Of a DNA stretch of 5,788 nt, positions 1 to 5,760 are shown piece by piece. Each line of letters starts with the position of its first letter. Positions within the stretch are counted from its first letter, which is position 1. The position numbers were made by a program, and so were the translations under genes. The stretch lies in NCBI GenBank assembly GCA_028714615.1, contig JAQTMA010000252.1, forward strand, positions 1 to 5,788, given 5' to 3'. The notes under the pieces were generated by a model. The model was not told the origin of the DNA. It made no database searches and saw only the letters and a program-made list of their open reading frames with translations. This stretch comes from Anaerolineaceae bacterium. Its GTDB lineage: Bacteria > Chloroflexota > Anaerolineae > Anaerolineales > Anaerolineaceae.

Positions 1-729
1 GAGGTTGCCAAACGCCGCATGGCCGAGAGTCGCGGCAGCATCGAACCATTCCGCCTGAAGTGCAACCTGCTCTCCAGTCAGGCGATGGGCTTCAACTTGT
101 TCGCCCCGCTGGTGGACGACCGCGAGCTGGCGGACAGGCTCCTGAAGACGGTGCTGCCGGATGCCAACTCGCGGGTGACTCGCGTGACGCTTGCGTATGC
201 CCCACAGCCCGCCCAAGAGTACTTGAATGACCGCACCCTTTTGGATGCCTGCGTGCAGTTCACCCTCCCCCGCGGAGAGCTGGGGTTTGTAGGGGTCGTT
301 ACCTGGTTGGTTGAGGAAACCCCTACGAAATTGTTCGCCAGCCCGCGTTATCGTGAGCTAACCGTCCAGCCCGGTTCTCCATGGCTGGAAGATGCCCTGT
401 CCCACCTGGTGCAACCGGAGCTCAATCTGCTGTGGCGCGCCCACCTGCTGGTCGAGGCCATGTTACACCATCCGCAAGCGAAGTACACCCAGGGGAAACT
501 GATCTTCGTGTTTCACCCTCAAGATCAAGCCAGCCTGCTGGGCTTTCTATCCTACTGTCGGTGGTTGCGCCCGGAAAATGCCAATGCTGTAGAGCTGATA
601 CCCCTCGATCAATTTGTCGAGCGCTGGCAGGCGCTGGCCGAAACGCCGCTCCAGCAGCGCTGGCTGGCGGATTTCCACCTGCGCTATCTGGATGTTTCGG
701 CCAGCGAAGAAGAGTACGGACATTTATAG
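1..729 (+). CDS. PGN_0703-type putative restriction endonuclease, 5' partial, active site apparently degenerate
   Basis: The frame is open from the first base, so the gene almost certainly begins outside the window. The ATG at 19 has no ribosome binding site in view and lies in a stretch (RRMAESRG) that reads like the interior of the family. Residues are counted from that ATG. The family signature NLLSSQAMGFNLF lies at 16-28, DR at 71-72 with an Asp at 76, a core strand GFVGVVTWLVEE at 89-100, PRYREL at 109-114, and LLWRAHLL at 137-144. From recollection, family members read roughly GFxGxExKY at the core strand, which gives the E-x-K of a PD-(D/E)xK nuclease. Here those two positions are Val94 and Trp96, so cleavage activity is doubtful, although the fold and flanking motifs remain. 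The family is only putatively a restriction enzyme. The gene overlaps the opposing metallopeptidase gene by 6 bases at their ends. Family assignment is fairly confident; function is not. Confidence 0.75.
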   Translation, partial: EVAKRRMAESRGSIEPFRLKCNLLSSQAMGFNLFAPLVDDRELADRLLKTVLPDANSRVTRVTLAYAPQPAQEYLNDRTLLDACVQFTLPRGELGFVGVVTWLVEETPTKLFASPRYRELTVQPGSPWLEDALSHLVQPELNLLWRAHLLVEAMLHHPQAKYTQGKLIFVFHPQDQASLLGFLSYCRWLRPENANAVELIPLDQFVERWQALAETPLQQRWLADFHLRYLDVSASEEEYGHL

Positions 730-1425
730 GACCGGCTCGCGCTTCAATTCGTCCTTCAACAGCCGCCACTGGGGTAGGAATTGATCCATCAGTCCCTTGA
801 AATGGGCATTGTGGTAGCGTTCCAACAGATGTACCATCTCATGCACTACCACGTATTCCAGGCAGCGCTCGGGCTTTTTAACCAACTCTAAATTCAGCCA
901 GATGCGGTGCGCCCGGATGTTACACGTGCCCCATTTGGTTTTCATCTGCCTGACCCCCCAGTCCGATACACTGACCCCGATGCGCGCTTCCCATTTCGCG
1001 ATGAGCGGAGGAATGGCTTCCTTCAGTTGCCTGCGATACCACGCCACCAGCACCCGTTCCCGCTGGGCTGTATCGCTGCCGGGGTGCACGGACAATTCCA
1101 GGCAGTTGTCGCGGACCCTCACACTTGGGCTGGCATTCCGGTAGCTCACATTCAGGACAAAGCGGTTGCCCTGGAAGGAATGCTTCTCCCCGGATATGTA
1201 TTCCCGTGGAGTCCGCTGTTCCTGGACTTTCATCTTCGCTTGTTGGCGCAGGATCCAGGTTAGTTTCGATTGGACTGCCTGGCGCACAGATTCATCGTTG
1301 ACGCGCAGCGGGATGCTAACGCGCACTCGACCGTCAGGTGGATAGACGGTCAGGCGGATGTGTTTCACCTTCTTGCGGACCACCTCGACAACGAGATCGC
1401 CAACCACGAGCGGATGCAAGCTCAT
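724..1425 (-). CDS. YgjP-like (DUF45 / M48-like) zinc metallopeptidase
   Basis: A 233-residue protein of the YgjP family of predicted cytoplasmic zinc metallopeptidases. The zinc-binding helix HEMVH is at residues 195-199, with the third ligand probably His205 (HEMVHLLERYHNAHF). It is preceded by the family block MKTKWGTC at 161-168 and by IWLNLELVKKP at 175-185. The N-terminal region (about 10-100) is the beta-rich lead-in typical of the family, including KHIRLTVYPPDGRVRVSIP. Length is normal for the family, and no signal peptide or membrane segment is visible. The start is supported by AGGGTGAG (1431-1438 on the minus strand), 5 bases from the ATG and lying over the stop codon of the phosphofructokinase gene. 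With a 6-base intergenic gap this implies one transcript and probable translational coupling. Substrates of these peptidases are unknown; some homologues sit near restriction-modification genes. The 3' end overlaps the opposing nuclease-like gene by 6 bases. Confidence 0.88.
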   Translation of the reverse strand: MSLHPLVVGDLVVEVVRKKVKHIRLTVYPPDGRVRVSIPLRVNDESVRQAVQSKLTWILRQQAKMKVQEQRTPREYISGEKHSFQGNRFVLNVSYRNASPSVRVRDNCLELSVHPGSDTAQRERVLVAWYRRQLKEAIPPLIAKWEARIGVSVSDWGVRQMKTKWGTCNIRAHRIWLNLELVKKPERCLEYVVVHEMVHLLERYHNAHFKGLMDQFLPQWRLLKDELKREPVL

Positions 1426-1430
1426 CCGTA

Positions 1431-1438
1431 CTCACCCT
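1431..1438 (-). promoter_or_regulatory. Ribosome binding site of the metallopeptidase gene, over the upstream stop codon
   Basis: AGGGTGAG on the minus strand covers the TGA stop of the phosphofructokinase gene (1432-1434) and ends 5 bases before the metallopeptidase ATG. Ribosomes ending the first gene would sit on this site, which suggests coupled translation. Confidence 0.6.
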
Positions 1439-2712
1439 GAGGGGACTACACGCGGGCCGAGGTCGCATACATACCGGTAACGCTGGGCGAAGGCTTCCGC
1501 ATTTAAATTCGTTAGAGCCGCTAAGCGCTCAAAAAACGCCGCATCACCCGCCTGTCCTGGTTTCAGCCGGGTCATGAACCGGTACGCCGACTGGTACCGA
1601 TACGAGGATAGATCGACCTTTCGCACTTCCGTGTGCCCGGTTTCCGTATCGATCATCTCATCATAAGGAATCGGCGCCACGTTGCCGTGTTGCAAGGTGA
1701 TAATGGCGTTGGTTCCACCATGGAATAAGAAGCTGACCGCGGCTTCGCCCAGGGTACGGGTGTACTCAATATCGAACGCATCCGGCGGCGCGCAGCGTAG
1801 TTCATACCCCAGGATGTGTTTGACCAGGCGGGCGCTTACCCCCAATTGTTGTAGATCCCGTTCCATGTCCTTCTTCAAGATATCCAGGAAGTTGATCTCC
1901 GCCAGGCGGATGTGTCCGTGCTCGTCCCGTTCAACCACGTCCAATGCGTTGAGATCTTCGTGCGAGAGATTTTCGAGGATCCCCTCCGCCAGCAAGGCTA
2001 CTCCATACGGTTTGCCTTCGAGCAGGCGCAGCAGGATGGTCGTTACCAGGATATCGATGACTTCTTGGAGGCGGATCTGCCGGCCTTCCCATTCTTCGGG
2101 GATCAAGGTCAGGGTCGCTACCGCGCTGTTGCCGATCCCCAAGGCCAGGTGCCCGGACTTGCGCCCCATGGTCAGTACCAGGAACCAGTGTTGGTTGGTG
2201 ACCGCGTCCCGTTTCAGGTTCATGGTCAGGCGGGTGCCCAGGTTGCGGGCCGTCTCGAACCCGAAGGTGGGGATATCCTCCGGAAGAGGCAAGTCGTTGT
2301 CGATGGTTTTAGGTACGTGTACGGATTGCAGCGACACCCCCATCGTTTCTTGAGCGAAGCGGGCGATGCGTGAGGCGGAATAGGCAGTATCATCCCCGCC
2401 AATGCTGACCAGCGCCGTGACGCCTGCATCTTTGAGGACCGTAACGCAGGTCCTCAACGCCTCGGCGGACTGGGTTGGGTTAGCCCGGGCGGTACGCAAG
2501 ATCGATCCCCCCTGGTTATGGATGTAGCTGACGTTCTGGGGGGTAAGCTGGATTCCCACGAGCTCTCCCTCCATCAGATGTTTGAAGCCATCGTAAATGC
2601 CGGTGACCTCGGCCCCGCGTTGGAAAGCCTGATTGGTGACCGCGTGGATTACGCCGTTGATGCCCGGCGCCGGGCCGCCCCCGACCAGAATCCCGATGTG
2701 CTGATTGCTCAT
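1432..2712 (-). CDS. 6-phosphofructokinase, probably pyrophosphate-dependent
   Basis: A 426-residue cytoplasmic enzyme of the PfkA superfamily that phosphorylates fructose 6-phosphate to fructose 1,6-bisphosphate in glycolysis. Visible motifs are the glycine-rich phosphate loop GGGPAPGIN (11-19), GGDDT (105-109), the catalytic PKTIDND (134-140, base Asp138), MGRKSGHLAL (182-191), AEG (242-244) and the substrate-binding GYELR (302-306). ATP-dependent enzymes normally have a glycine at the second D of GGDDT (GGDGT/S) and a glycine in place of Lys135 (PGTIDND). Asp108 and Lys135 are the established signature of pyrophosphate use, which would make the step reversible. The protein is about 100 residues longer than the 320-residue E. 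coli PfkA, as in the longer PPi-type groups. Its start is clear: GAGGAG (2720-2725) lies 7 bases upstream of the ATG. It is the first gene of a two-gene operon with the metallopeptidase and is divergent from the nucleosidase-like gene. The phosphoryl donor remains an inference. Confidence 0.93.
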   Translation of the reverse strand: MSNQHIGILVGGGPAPGINGVIHAVTNQAFQRGAEVTGIYDGFKHLMEGELVGIQLTPQNVSYIHNQGGSILRTARANPTQSAEALRTCVTVLKDAGVTALVSIGGDDTAYSASRIARFAQETMGVSLQSVHVPKTIDNDLPLPEDIPTFGFETARNLGTRLTMNLKRDAVTNQHWFLVLTMGRKSGHLALGIGNSAVATLTLIPEEWEGRQIRLQEVIDILVTTILLRLLEGKPYGVALLAEGILENLSHEDLNALDVVERDEHGHIRLAEINFLDILKKDMERDLQQLGVSARLVKHILGYELRCAPPDAFDIEYTRTLGEAAVSFLFHGGTNAIITLQHGNVAPIPYDEMIDTETGHTEVRKVDLSSYRYQSAYRFMTRLKPGQAGDAAFFERLAALTNLNAEAFAQRYRYVCDLGPRVVPSG

Positions 2713-2766
2713 TTTGTCGCTCCTCGATGCTTTTTGGTCTATACTATGCTTAAGGATACACCCAAA
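2713..2766. promoter_or_regulatory. Divergent promoter region between the phosphofructokinase and nucleosidase-like genes
   Basis: This 54-base gap must hold the start signals of two divergent genes. Leftward, TTGGGT, 16 bases and TATAGA form a modest -35/-10 pair ahead of GAGGAG (2720-2725). Rightward, TATACT at 2740-2745 is a good -10, but I see no convincing -35; transcription from it would begin near 2752 and give a leader of about 15 bases containing AAGGA (2752-2756). The two -10 elements overlap, so the promoters probably compete. Confidence 0.4.
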
Positions 2767-3411
2767 ATGAATGCGTTCGGTAACTCATCCGATCAAATCC
2801 CCCAGCCCCTCGTCCTCGCGCCGACCCGCATCGAATTCGGGGTGGTGCGCAAAGCGTTGCGCCAGCATGACGGGCGTTCGCTGCGCCTGGCCTGCTGTGG
2901 CATGGGCGAAAGTCGCGCCCGCGAGTTTTGTCAGGCTCTAGACCCCGCTACGGTCACCGTCCTGGTCCTTCTGGGTTGGGCCGGCGGTCTGACCCCCGAC
3001 CTGCCGGCCGGGGCGCTCGTCTGCGCTAGTGCAGCCTTGCGCCAGGACCAACCAGCGGTACCCTGTGAGAGTATCTCCCTGCCGAACAGTACCAGCGGCC
3101 CGATCCTGACTGTCCCGAAAGCCCTCTTTACGCCGCAGGAAAAACATTCAGCCCGATTGACCGGAGCCGTAGCCGCCGAAATGGAAGCCTACCCGCTCGC
3201 GCAGTGGGCGCAATCGCACCACATTCCCCTGATCCACGTGCGCCTCATTCTGGATGCCTGGGATGAAGCCTTGCCGCAGGTCGCTCCCGGTCCGGCTTCA
3301 GCTCTGCGCTCCCTCGCGCAGCTCCCTGACGCCTGGCGATTGTTCCGGCGGATCCGCGCCACCAACTCCATTCTGGTACGCCTCGCCCGGGATGTGGTTG
3401 CTGCCATTTAG
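2767..3411 (+). CDS. Nucleosidase / purine phosphorylase superfamily protein (MTAN/HpnG-like)
   Basis: A 214-residue cytoplasmic protein of the PNP/UDP phosphorylase superfamily, which cleaves N-glycosidic bonds of nucleosides or their thio-derivatives. Numbered from Met at 2767: LVLAPTRIEF (15-24) with Glu23; CCGMGESRA (43-51); the glycine-rich GWAGGL (70-75) followed by PAGALV (80-85); AEMEAYPLA (137-145), the equivalent of the family's DME ribose-binding motif; and HVRLILDAWDEALP (157-170), where Asp163 fits the catalytic Asp. The late layout resembles hopanoid-associated HpnG-type members more than classical MTA/SAH nucleosidase, but no hopanoid gene is near. The start at 2767 is preferred. 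The in-frame ATG at 2746 abuts the candidate -10 TATACT and has no ribosome binding site, and a further extension to 2518 would overlap the phosphofructokinase gene. AAGGA (2752-2756) lies 10 bases ahead of 2767. The true substrate is not readable from the sequence. Confidence 0.8.
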   Translation: MNAFGNSSDQIPQPLVLAPTRIEFGVVRKALRQHDGRSLRLACCGMGESRAREFCQALDPATVTVLVLLGWAGGLTPDLPAGALVCASAALRQDQPAVPCESISLPNSTSGPILTVPKALFTPQEKHSARLTGAVAAEMEAYPLAQWAQSHHIPLIHVRLILDAWDEALPQVAPGPASALRSLAQLPDAWRLFRRIRATNSILVRLARDVVAAI

Positions 3412-3436
3412 CATCCCCGATATTAATTGAAACAAA

Positions 3437-3458
3437 CCCCGCTACTTTTGCAGCGGGG
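3437..3458 (-). terminator. Rho-independent terminator, mainly for the rpsU-infA operon
   Basis: CCCCGCT (3437-3443) pairs with AGCGGGG (3452-3458) around an 8-base loop. Read leftward, the stem is followed by TTTGTTT, a good U-rich tail, 24 bases beyond the infA stop codon. Read rightward, the tail (CTTGTACC) is poor, so it may only partly stop the convergent nucleosidase-like gene ending at 3411. Confidence 0.8.
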
Positions 3459-3481
3459 CTTGTACCAGTAAATTTACTTGT

Positions 3482-3733
3482 TCAGGATACTTCGGTGGTC
3501 ATCTCCATCGGCTTCTTCGCGCGGTATACGATGCGACCACGGGTCATATCGTAGGGCGACATTTCCGCCCGCACGTGATCTCCGAGCAAGATGCGGATGA
3601 AATGCTTGCGCATTTTACCCGCCAGGTAGGCCAGGATCTCGTGACCATTGTCCAGCCGTACCCGGAATTGCGTTCCCGGAAGGGCTTCGATGACGATGCC
3701 CTCCACCTGAATCTTATCTTCTTCTTTTGCCAT
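3482..3733 (-). CDS. infA: Translation initiation factor IF-1
   Basis: An 83-residue single OB-fold protein that binds the A site of the 30S subunit during initiation, together with IF-2 and IF-3. The match to IF-1 is unmistakable: [12 protein letters not shown] at the N-terminus, then [32 protein letters not shown] and [13 protein letters not shown]. It is about 11 residues longer than the 72-residue E. coli protein because of a C-terminal tail ([12 protein letters not shown]). The ATG at 3733 is chosen because GGGAG lies 6 bases upstream; an in-frame TTG two codons earlier would touch that site directly. It follows rpsU by 86 bases in the same direction, has no clear promoter of its own, and is followed by a terminator. 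This placement differs from the common one between the secY/map genes and rpmJ in the ribosomal protein cluster, so it may be a relocated or second copy. Confidence 0.97.
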   Translation of the reverse strand: MAKEEDKIQVEGIVIEALPGTQFRVRLDNGHEILAYLAGKMRKHFIRILLGDHVRAEMSPYDMTRGRIVYRAKKPMEMTTEVS

Positions 3734-3768
3734 ATCCAACTCCCAAATTCTCCACCCCTATCCATCCA

Positions 3769-3778
3769 TGGACAAGAA
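3769..3778. repeat. Left arm of a 10-base inverted repeat, in the infA leader
   Basis: TGGACAAGAA here is the exact reverse complement of TTCTTGTCCA at 4036-4045 in the rpsU leader. Extending the match outwards gives 12 of 13 matching bases. In the shared leftward transcript this arm reads UUCUUGUCCA and lies 35 bases ahead of the infA start codon. Confidence 0.5.
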
Positions 3779-3819
3779 CCTCATCACTTACCAATAAGAT
3801 GCTTGTGTATATGCAAGGG

Positions 3820-4020
3820 TTAGCTGCTTCTGTGCTCGAGGAGGCGTTTCCGTAAGCGGCGGATCGCCTTCTTCTTGTCGATGCGGCGCTGCTCGCTCTT
3901 GGAAGTAAACCAGCTCTTCCGGCGCACAGCGGTCAAAACTCCGCTCTTCAGGATCTTTTTCCGAAACCGCTTCAACAATTGGTCTTGCGATTCATTTGGT
4001 CGTAAAACAACTGAGGGCAT
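3820..4020 (-). CDS. rpsU: 30S ribosomal protein bS21
   Basis: A 66-residue, strongly basic protein of the bS21 family, a component of the 30S platform that helps mRNA bind the anti-Shine-Dalgarno region. It opens with MPSVVLRPNESQDQLLKRFRK, matching the family's MPxVxVRxNExxDxALRRFKR pattern, followed by SGVLTAVRRKSWFTSKS and a lysine/arginine-rich C-terminal helix. Length is normal (E. coli 71). The purine-rich leader GAAGGGAAGTGAG ends 5 bases before the ATG; GTGAG and AAGGG are the plausible ribosome contacts, neither ideal. A strong promoter stands 43 bases upstream, and infA follows in the same direction, so the two translation genes probably share a transcript. The pairing of the leader with the infA leader is noted separately. 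Confidence 0.95.
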   Translation of the reverse strand: MPSVVLRPNESQDQLLKRFRKKILKSGVLTAVRRKSWFTSKSEQRRIDKKKAIRRLRKRLLEHRSS

Positions 4021-4035
4021 TTATTCTCACTTCCC

Positions 4036-4045
4036 TTCTTGTCCA
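4036..4045. repeat. Right arm of the inverted repeat, in the rpsU leader
   Basis: TTCTTGTCCA on the plus strand, read as UGGACAAGAA in the rpsU leader, abuts the purine-rich stretch used for rpsU translation initiation. It is complementary to 3769-3778 in the infA leader, about 260 bases further along the same transcript. Confidence 0.5.
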
Positions 4046-4063
4046 AGGTTAATCCGGCGTTGA

Positions 4064-4092
4064 ATTGTACCCTCAGTGTGGCGGATTGTCAA
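4064..4092 (-). promoter_or_regulatory. Sigma-70 type promoter of rpsU-infA
   Basis: On the minus strand, TTGACA (4092-4087) is a perfect -35. It is followed by 17 bases and TACAAT (4069-4064), a 5 of 6 match to the -10 consensus. Spacing is optimal. Transcription should begin near 4057 and give a leader of about 37 bases before the rpsU ATG. This is the strongest promoter in the window, as expected for a ribosomal protein gene. Confidence 0.85.
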
Positions 4093-4130
4093 ATTCAATT
4101 TTTAGGCTGTTTGCCCTTTTTTCAAACGGT

Positions 4131-4154
4131 CAGGTGGCTAACAGCGCTAACCTG
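4131..4154. other. Small dyad with repeated GCTAAC, possible operator
   Basis: CAGGT (4131-4135) and ACCTG (4150-4154) form a 5-base inverted repeat around a core that carries two copies of GCTAAC (4137-4142 and 4146-4151). It lies between the divergent rpsU and permease promoters. No regulator is recognised for it, and it could be chance. The rest of the 4021-4287 gap shows only the two promoter candidates and leaders. Confidence 0.25.
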
Positions 4155-4189
4155 TAGAGTCTTTTCTTCGTTCGTAAGGATGGTGAGCC

Positions 4190-4218
4190 TTGGCGCGATC
4201 CCCGCAGGTTTCTATATT
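4190..4218 (+). promoter_or_regulatory. Candidate promoter of the permease gene
   Basis: TTGGCG (4190-4195), 17 bases, then TATATT (4213-4218) match the sigma-70 hexamers at 4 and 5 positions with ideal spacing. The start would be near 4225, giving an AT-rich leader of about 63 bases before the ATG at 4288. A weaker alternative, TTATCA with TAATAT (4236-4241 and 4259-4264), lies closer to the gene. Confidence 0.45.
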
Positions 4219-4287
4219 ACACCAAAGGATTTGTGTTATCATCTTTTCATAAATTGAGTAATATATCATTGATCATAGGACTGGTAT

Positions 4288-5118
4288 ATGCTCGAATCTC
4301 AATCGGGTCCGACAGGGATCAACCGCTGGGAGGGCAAGTTATGGAGGCTGTTGGCGCTGCCCTTATTGCTTTTCCTGGTTGTCCCCATCTTTGCCATCTT
4401 TATCCGCCGTCCGATTGCCGAATTATTTGCCAATCTGGACCAACGCCAGGTCGCCCAGGCAATTCGTCTGAGTATCTCTACCTCGGCCATTACCACGCTG
4501 GTGAGCCTGGTCTTTGGAACCCCCGTCGCGTATCTCCTGGCTCAACGCCGGTTTCGCGGGTACCACATTGTCGACACACTCATCGACCTGCCCACCGTCC
4601 TGCCGCCCTCTGTGGCCGGCGTTGCTCTCCTGATGGCTTTTGGGCGCAGAGGTCTGTTCGGAGCATGGTTTACAGCGGCAGGCATCACCATTCCGTTTAC
4701 TTTCGTAGCGGTTGTCATGGCGCAGACATTTATCTCCGTACCGTTCTACGTTAAAGCAGCGGCCATCGGGTTTGCAGGGGTGAGCCAGGAGCTCAAACAG
4801 GCTGCCGCTTTGGATGGCGCCAACCGCTGGCAGACCTTCCGGTATATCGTCCTGCCTCTTTCGTGGGCAGCACTTCTGAGCGGCAGTGTGATGACCTGGG
4901 CGCGCGCGTTGGGTGAGTTTGGCGCGACCATCATCTTTGCCGGGAATTTCCCGGGACGAACCCAAACCATGCCATTGGCGATCTATATCGGGTTTGAGAT
5001 CGACCTGAATGTCGCCCTGACCCTGGCCATCATCTTGATTTGTTTTTCATTCCTCACGTTAATTGTCGTTAAGGGGATTCTTCACAGGCGTTTGGATGCC
5101 AGGGGAGAACTATACTAA
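4288..5118 (+). CDS. ABC transporter permease, molybdate/tungstate type (ModB-like)
   Basis: A 276-residue inner-membrane permease of the ModB/CysT/TupB group, which forms the channel for oxyanion import driven by an ATPase and fed by a binding protein. Hydrophobic segments are seen at about 20-39, 62-86, 104-118, 134-153, 186-203 and 243-262. The cytoplasmic EAA loop reads QAAALDGANRWQTFRYIVLP (171-190), with Gly177 in the conserved position. The LPTVLPPSVAG (101-111) and RALGEFGATIIFAGNFPGRTQTMP (206-229) blocks are characteristic of molybdate/tungstate permeases. Length is usual or slightly long because of an N-terminal extension of about 18 residues. AGGA (4277-4280) sits 7 bases before the ATG. 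Neither modA nor modC is adjacent: the genes either side are a translation operon and a convergent PadR regulator, so partners must be encoded elsewhere. Molybdate, tungstate or sulfate cannot be separated with certainty. Confidence 0.88.
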   Translation: MLESQSGPTGINRWEGKLWRLLALPLLLFLVVPIFAIFIRRPIAELFANLDQRQVAQAIRLSISTSAITTLVSLVFGTPVAYLLAQRRFRGYHIVDTLIDLPTVLPPSVAGVALLMAFGRRGLFGAWFTAAGITIPFTFVAVVMAQTFISVPFYVKAAAIGFAGVSQELKQAAALDGANRWQTFRYIVLPLSWAALLSGSVMTWARALGEFGATIIFAGNFPGRTQTMPLAIYIGFEIDLNVALTLAIILICFSFLTLIVVKGILHRRLDARGELY

Positions 5119-5128
5119 GCCTGTCCTC

Positions 5129-5152
5129 CTGCAAGCTCATTGCGGCTTGCAG
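5129..5152 (+). terminator. Hairpin between the convergent permease and PadR genes
   Basis: CTGCAAGC (5129-5136) pairs perfectly with GCTTGCAG (5145-5152) around an 8-base loop, starting 11 bases after the permease stop codon. The following ATGATTTCTCC is only weakly U-rich, so this is a probable but not textbook terminator. No U tract follows on the minus strand. Confidence 0.5.
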
Positions 5153-5184
5153 ATGATTTCTCCACTCATAGATTGGGCTAGCTC

Positions 5185-5742
5185 TCAGGCTGAAAAAAGC
5201 CGGTCGACCTCAAACGCCAACACCTTCAGCCAGGCTAAGTTCGCTTCAACCCGGTTAATCCTGAAAGAGTAGATCATCCATTCATCCAGGTGCTCGGCAT
5301 CGAGTTGCGGAATATAGCTTTGCAGTTCGCTGAGCCAGGCCCGGCAGGTCTGTTCCTGCATCCCGATCAACTCCAATATATCGGTTCTGCCGTACCGGTG
5401 GGCGGTGATGAGTTTGGCCAGGAATTCTTGCCGTAAATCTCTTGCCCGGCGGACAGGTGTTCGAATCCATTCTTCTAGCGCGCGTTTTCCTACTTCCGTC
5501 AGGTGAAGGCATTTCCGCGGGGGATAGGTTTCACCCTGGATCAATTGGGGGGTGACGTATCCCCTCTCTTCCAGCTTATCCAGGATAGCGTAGAGCGTGG
5601 CTTGCTTGATATTCCAGATCTGCGAAATCCCTTGCATTCTGCATAATTCTTGATACAGCTCATACCCGTGCATTGGCTTCGGGTCCAATAAGGCCAACAG
5701 GACATATTCGAGGCTAAGGGGAGACGCATGGCGAGGTGACAT
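5185..5742 (-). CDS. PadR-family transcriptional regulator
   Basis: A 185-residue cytoplasmic DNA-binding protein. The N-terminal winged helix-turn-helix has the PadR hallmarks: SLEYVLLALL (10-19), MHGYELYQEL (24-33), IKQATLYAILDKLEERGYV (45-63) and the wing region with PPRKCLHLTEVGKRAL (74-89). A helical C-terminal domain (about 95-183), the dimerisation part seen in the longer PadR/Vir-type members, contains LRQEFLAKLITAHRYG. PadR proteins usually repress their own gene and a neighbouring transporter or detoxification gene when no ligand is bound. Here the only neighbour in view is the convergent permease, so its target is not evident and may lie beyond the right edge. The ATG at 5742 has no recognisable ribosome binding site, but the domain begins almost at once after it and a -10 lies just upstream, so the start is likely right. 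Confidence 0.93.
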   Translation of the reverse strand: MSPRHASPLSLEYVLLALLDPKPMHGYELYQELCRMQGISQIWNIKQATLYAILDKLEERGYVTPQLIQGETYPPRKCLHLTEVGKRALEEWIRTPVRRARDLRQEFLAKLITAHRYGRTDILELIGMQEQTCRAWLSELQSYIPQLDAEHLDEWMIYSFRINRVEANLAWLKVLAFEVDRLFSA

Positions 5743-5760
5743 AGGAACCGGGCATTCAGG

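Noticed and set aside
1682..2353. Rightward 223-codon open frame inside the phosphofructokinase gene
   Set aside because: Antisense shadow rich in Arg and Ser, with no recognisable motif, against a gene full of catalytic motifs.
2518..2766. Upstream extension of the nucleosidase-like reading frame
   Set aside because: It lies antisense to the N-terminal part of the well-supported phosphofructokinase gene, and the family similarity begins only after 2767.
3734..3739. TTG start two codons upstream of the infA ATG
   Set aside because: It would follow GGGAG with no spacing, while the ATG at 3733 has a proper 6-base spacing and matches the usual IF-1 N-terminus.
4104..4117. GGC/GCC mini-hairpin followed by a run of T, possible rightward terminator
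   Set aside because: The stem is only 3 base pairs and no rightward gene precedes it.
4039..4257. Rightward 72-codon open frame in the rpsU-permease gap
   Set aside because: No ribosome binding site or family resemblance; it crosses the strong rpsU promoter and the permease promoter candidate.
4225..4287. Molybdenum cofactor riboswitch or ModE operator in the permease leader
   Set aside because: The leader is short and AT-rich. I see no convincing long-range stems and no TATATA-type inverted repeat of the ModE kind beyond scattered AT motifs such as TGATCA.
4233..4754. Rightward 173-codon open frame overlapping the permease gene
   Set aside because: It is mostly the permease gene read in another frame, with a composition unlike a real protein.
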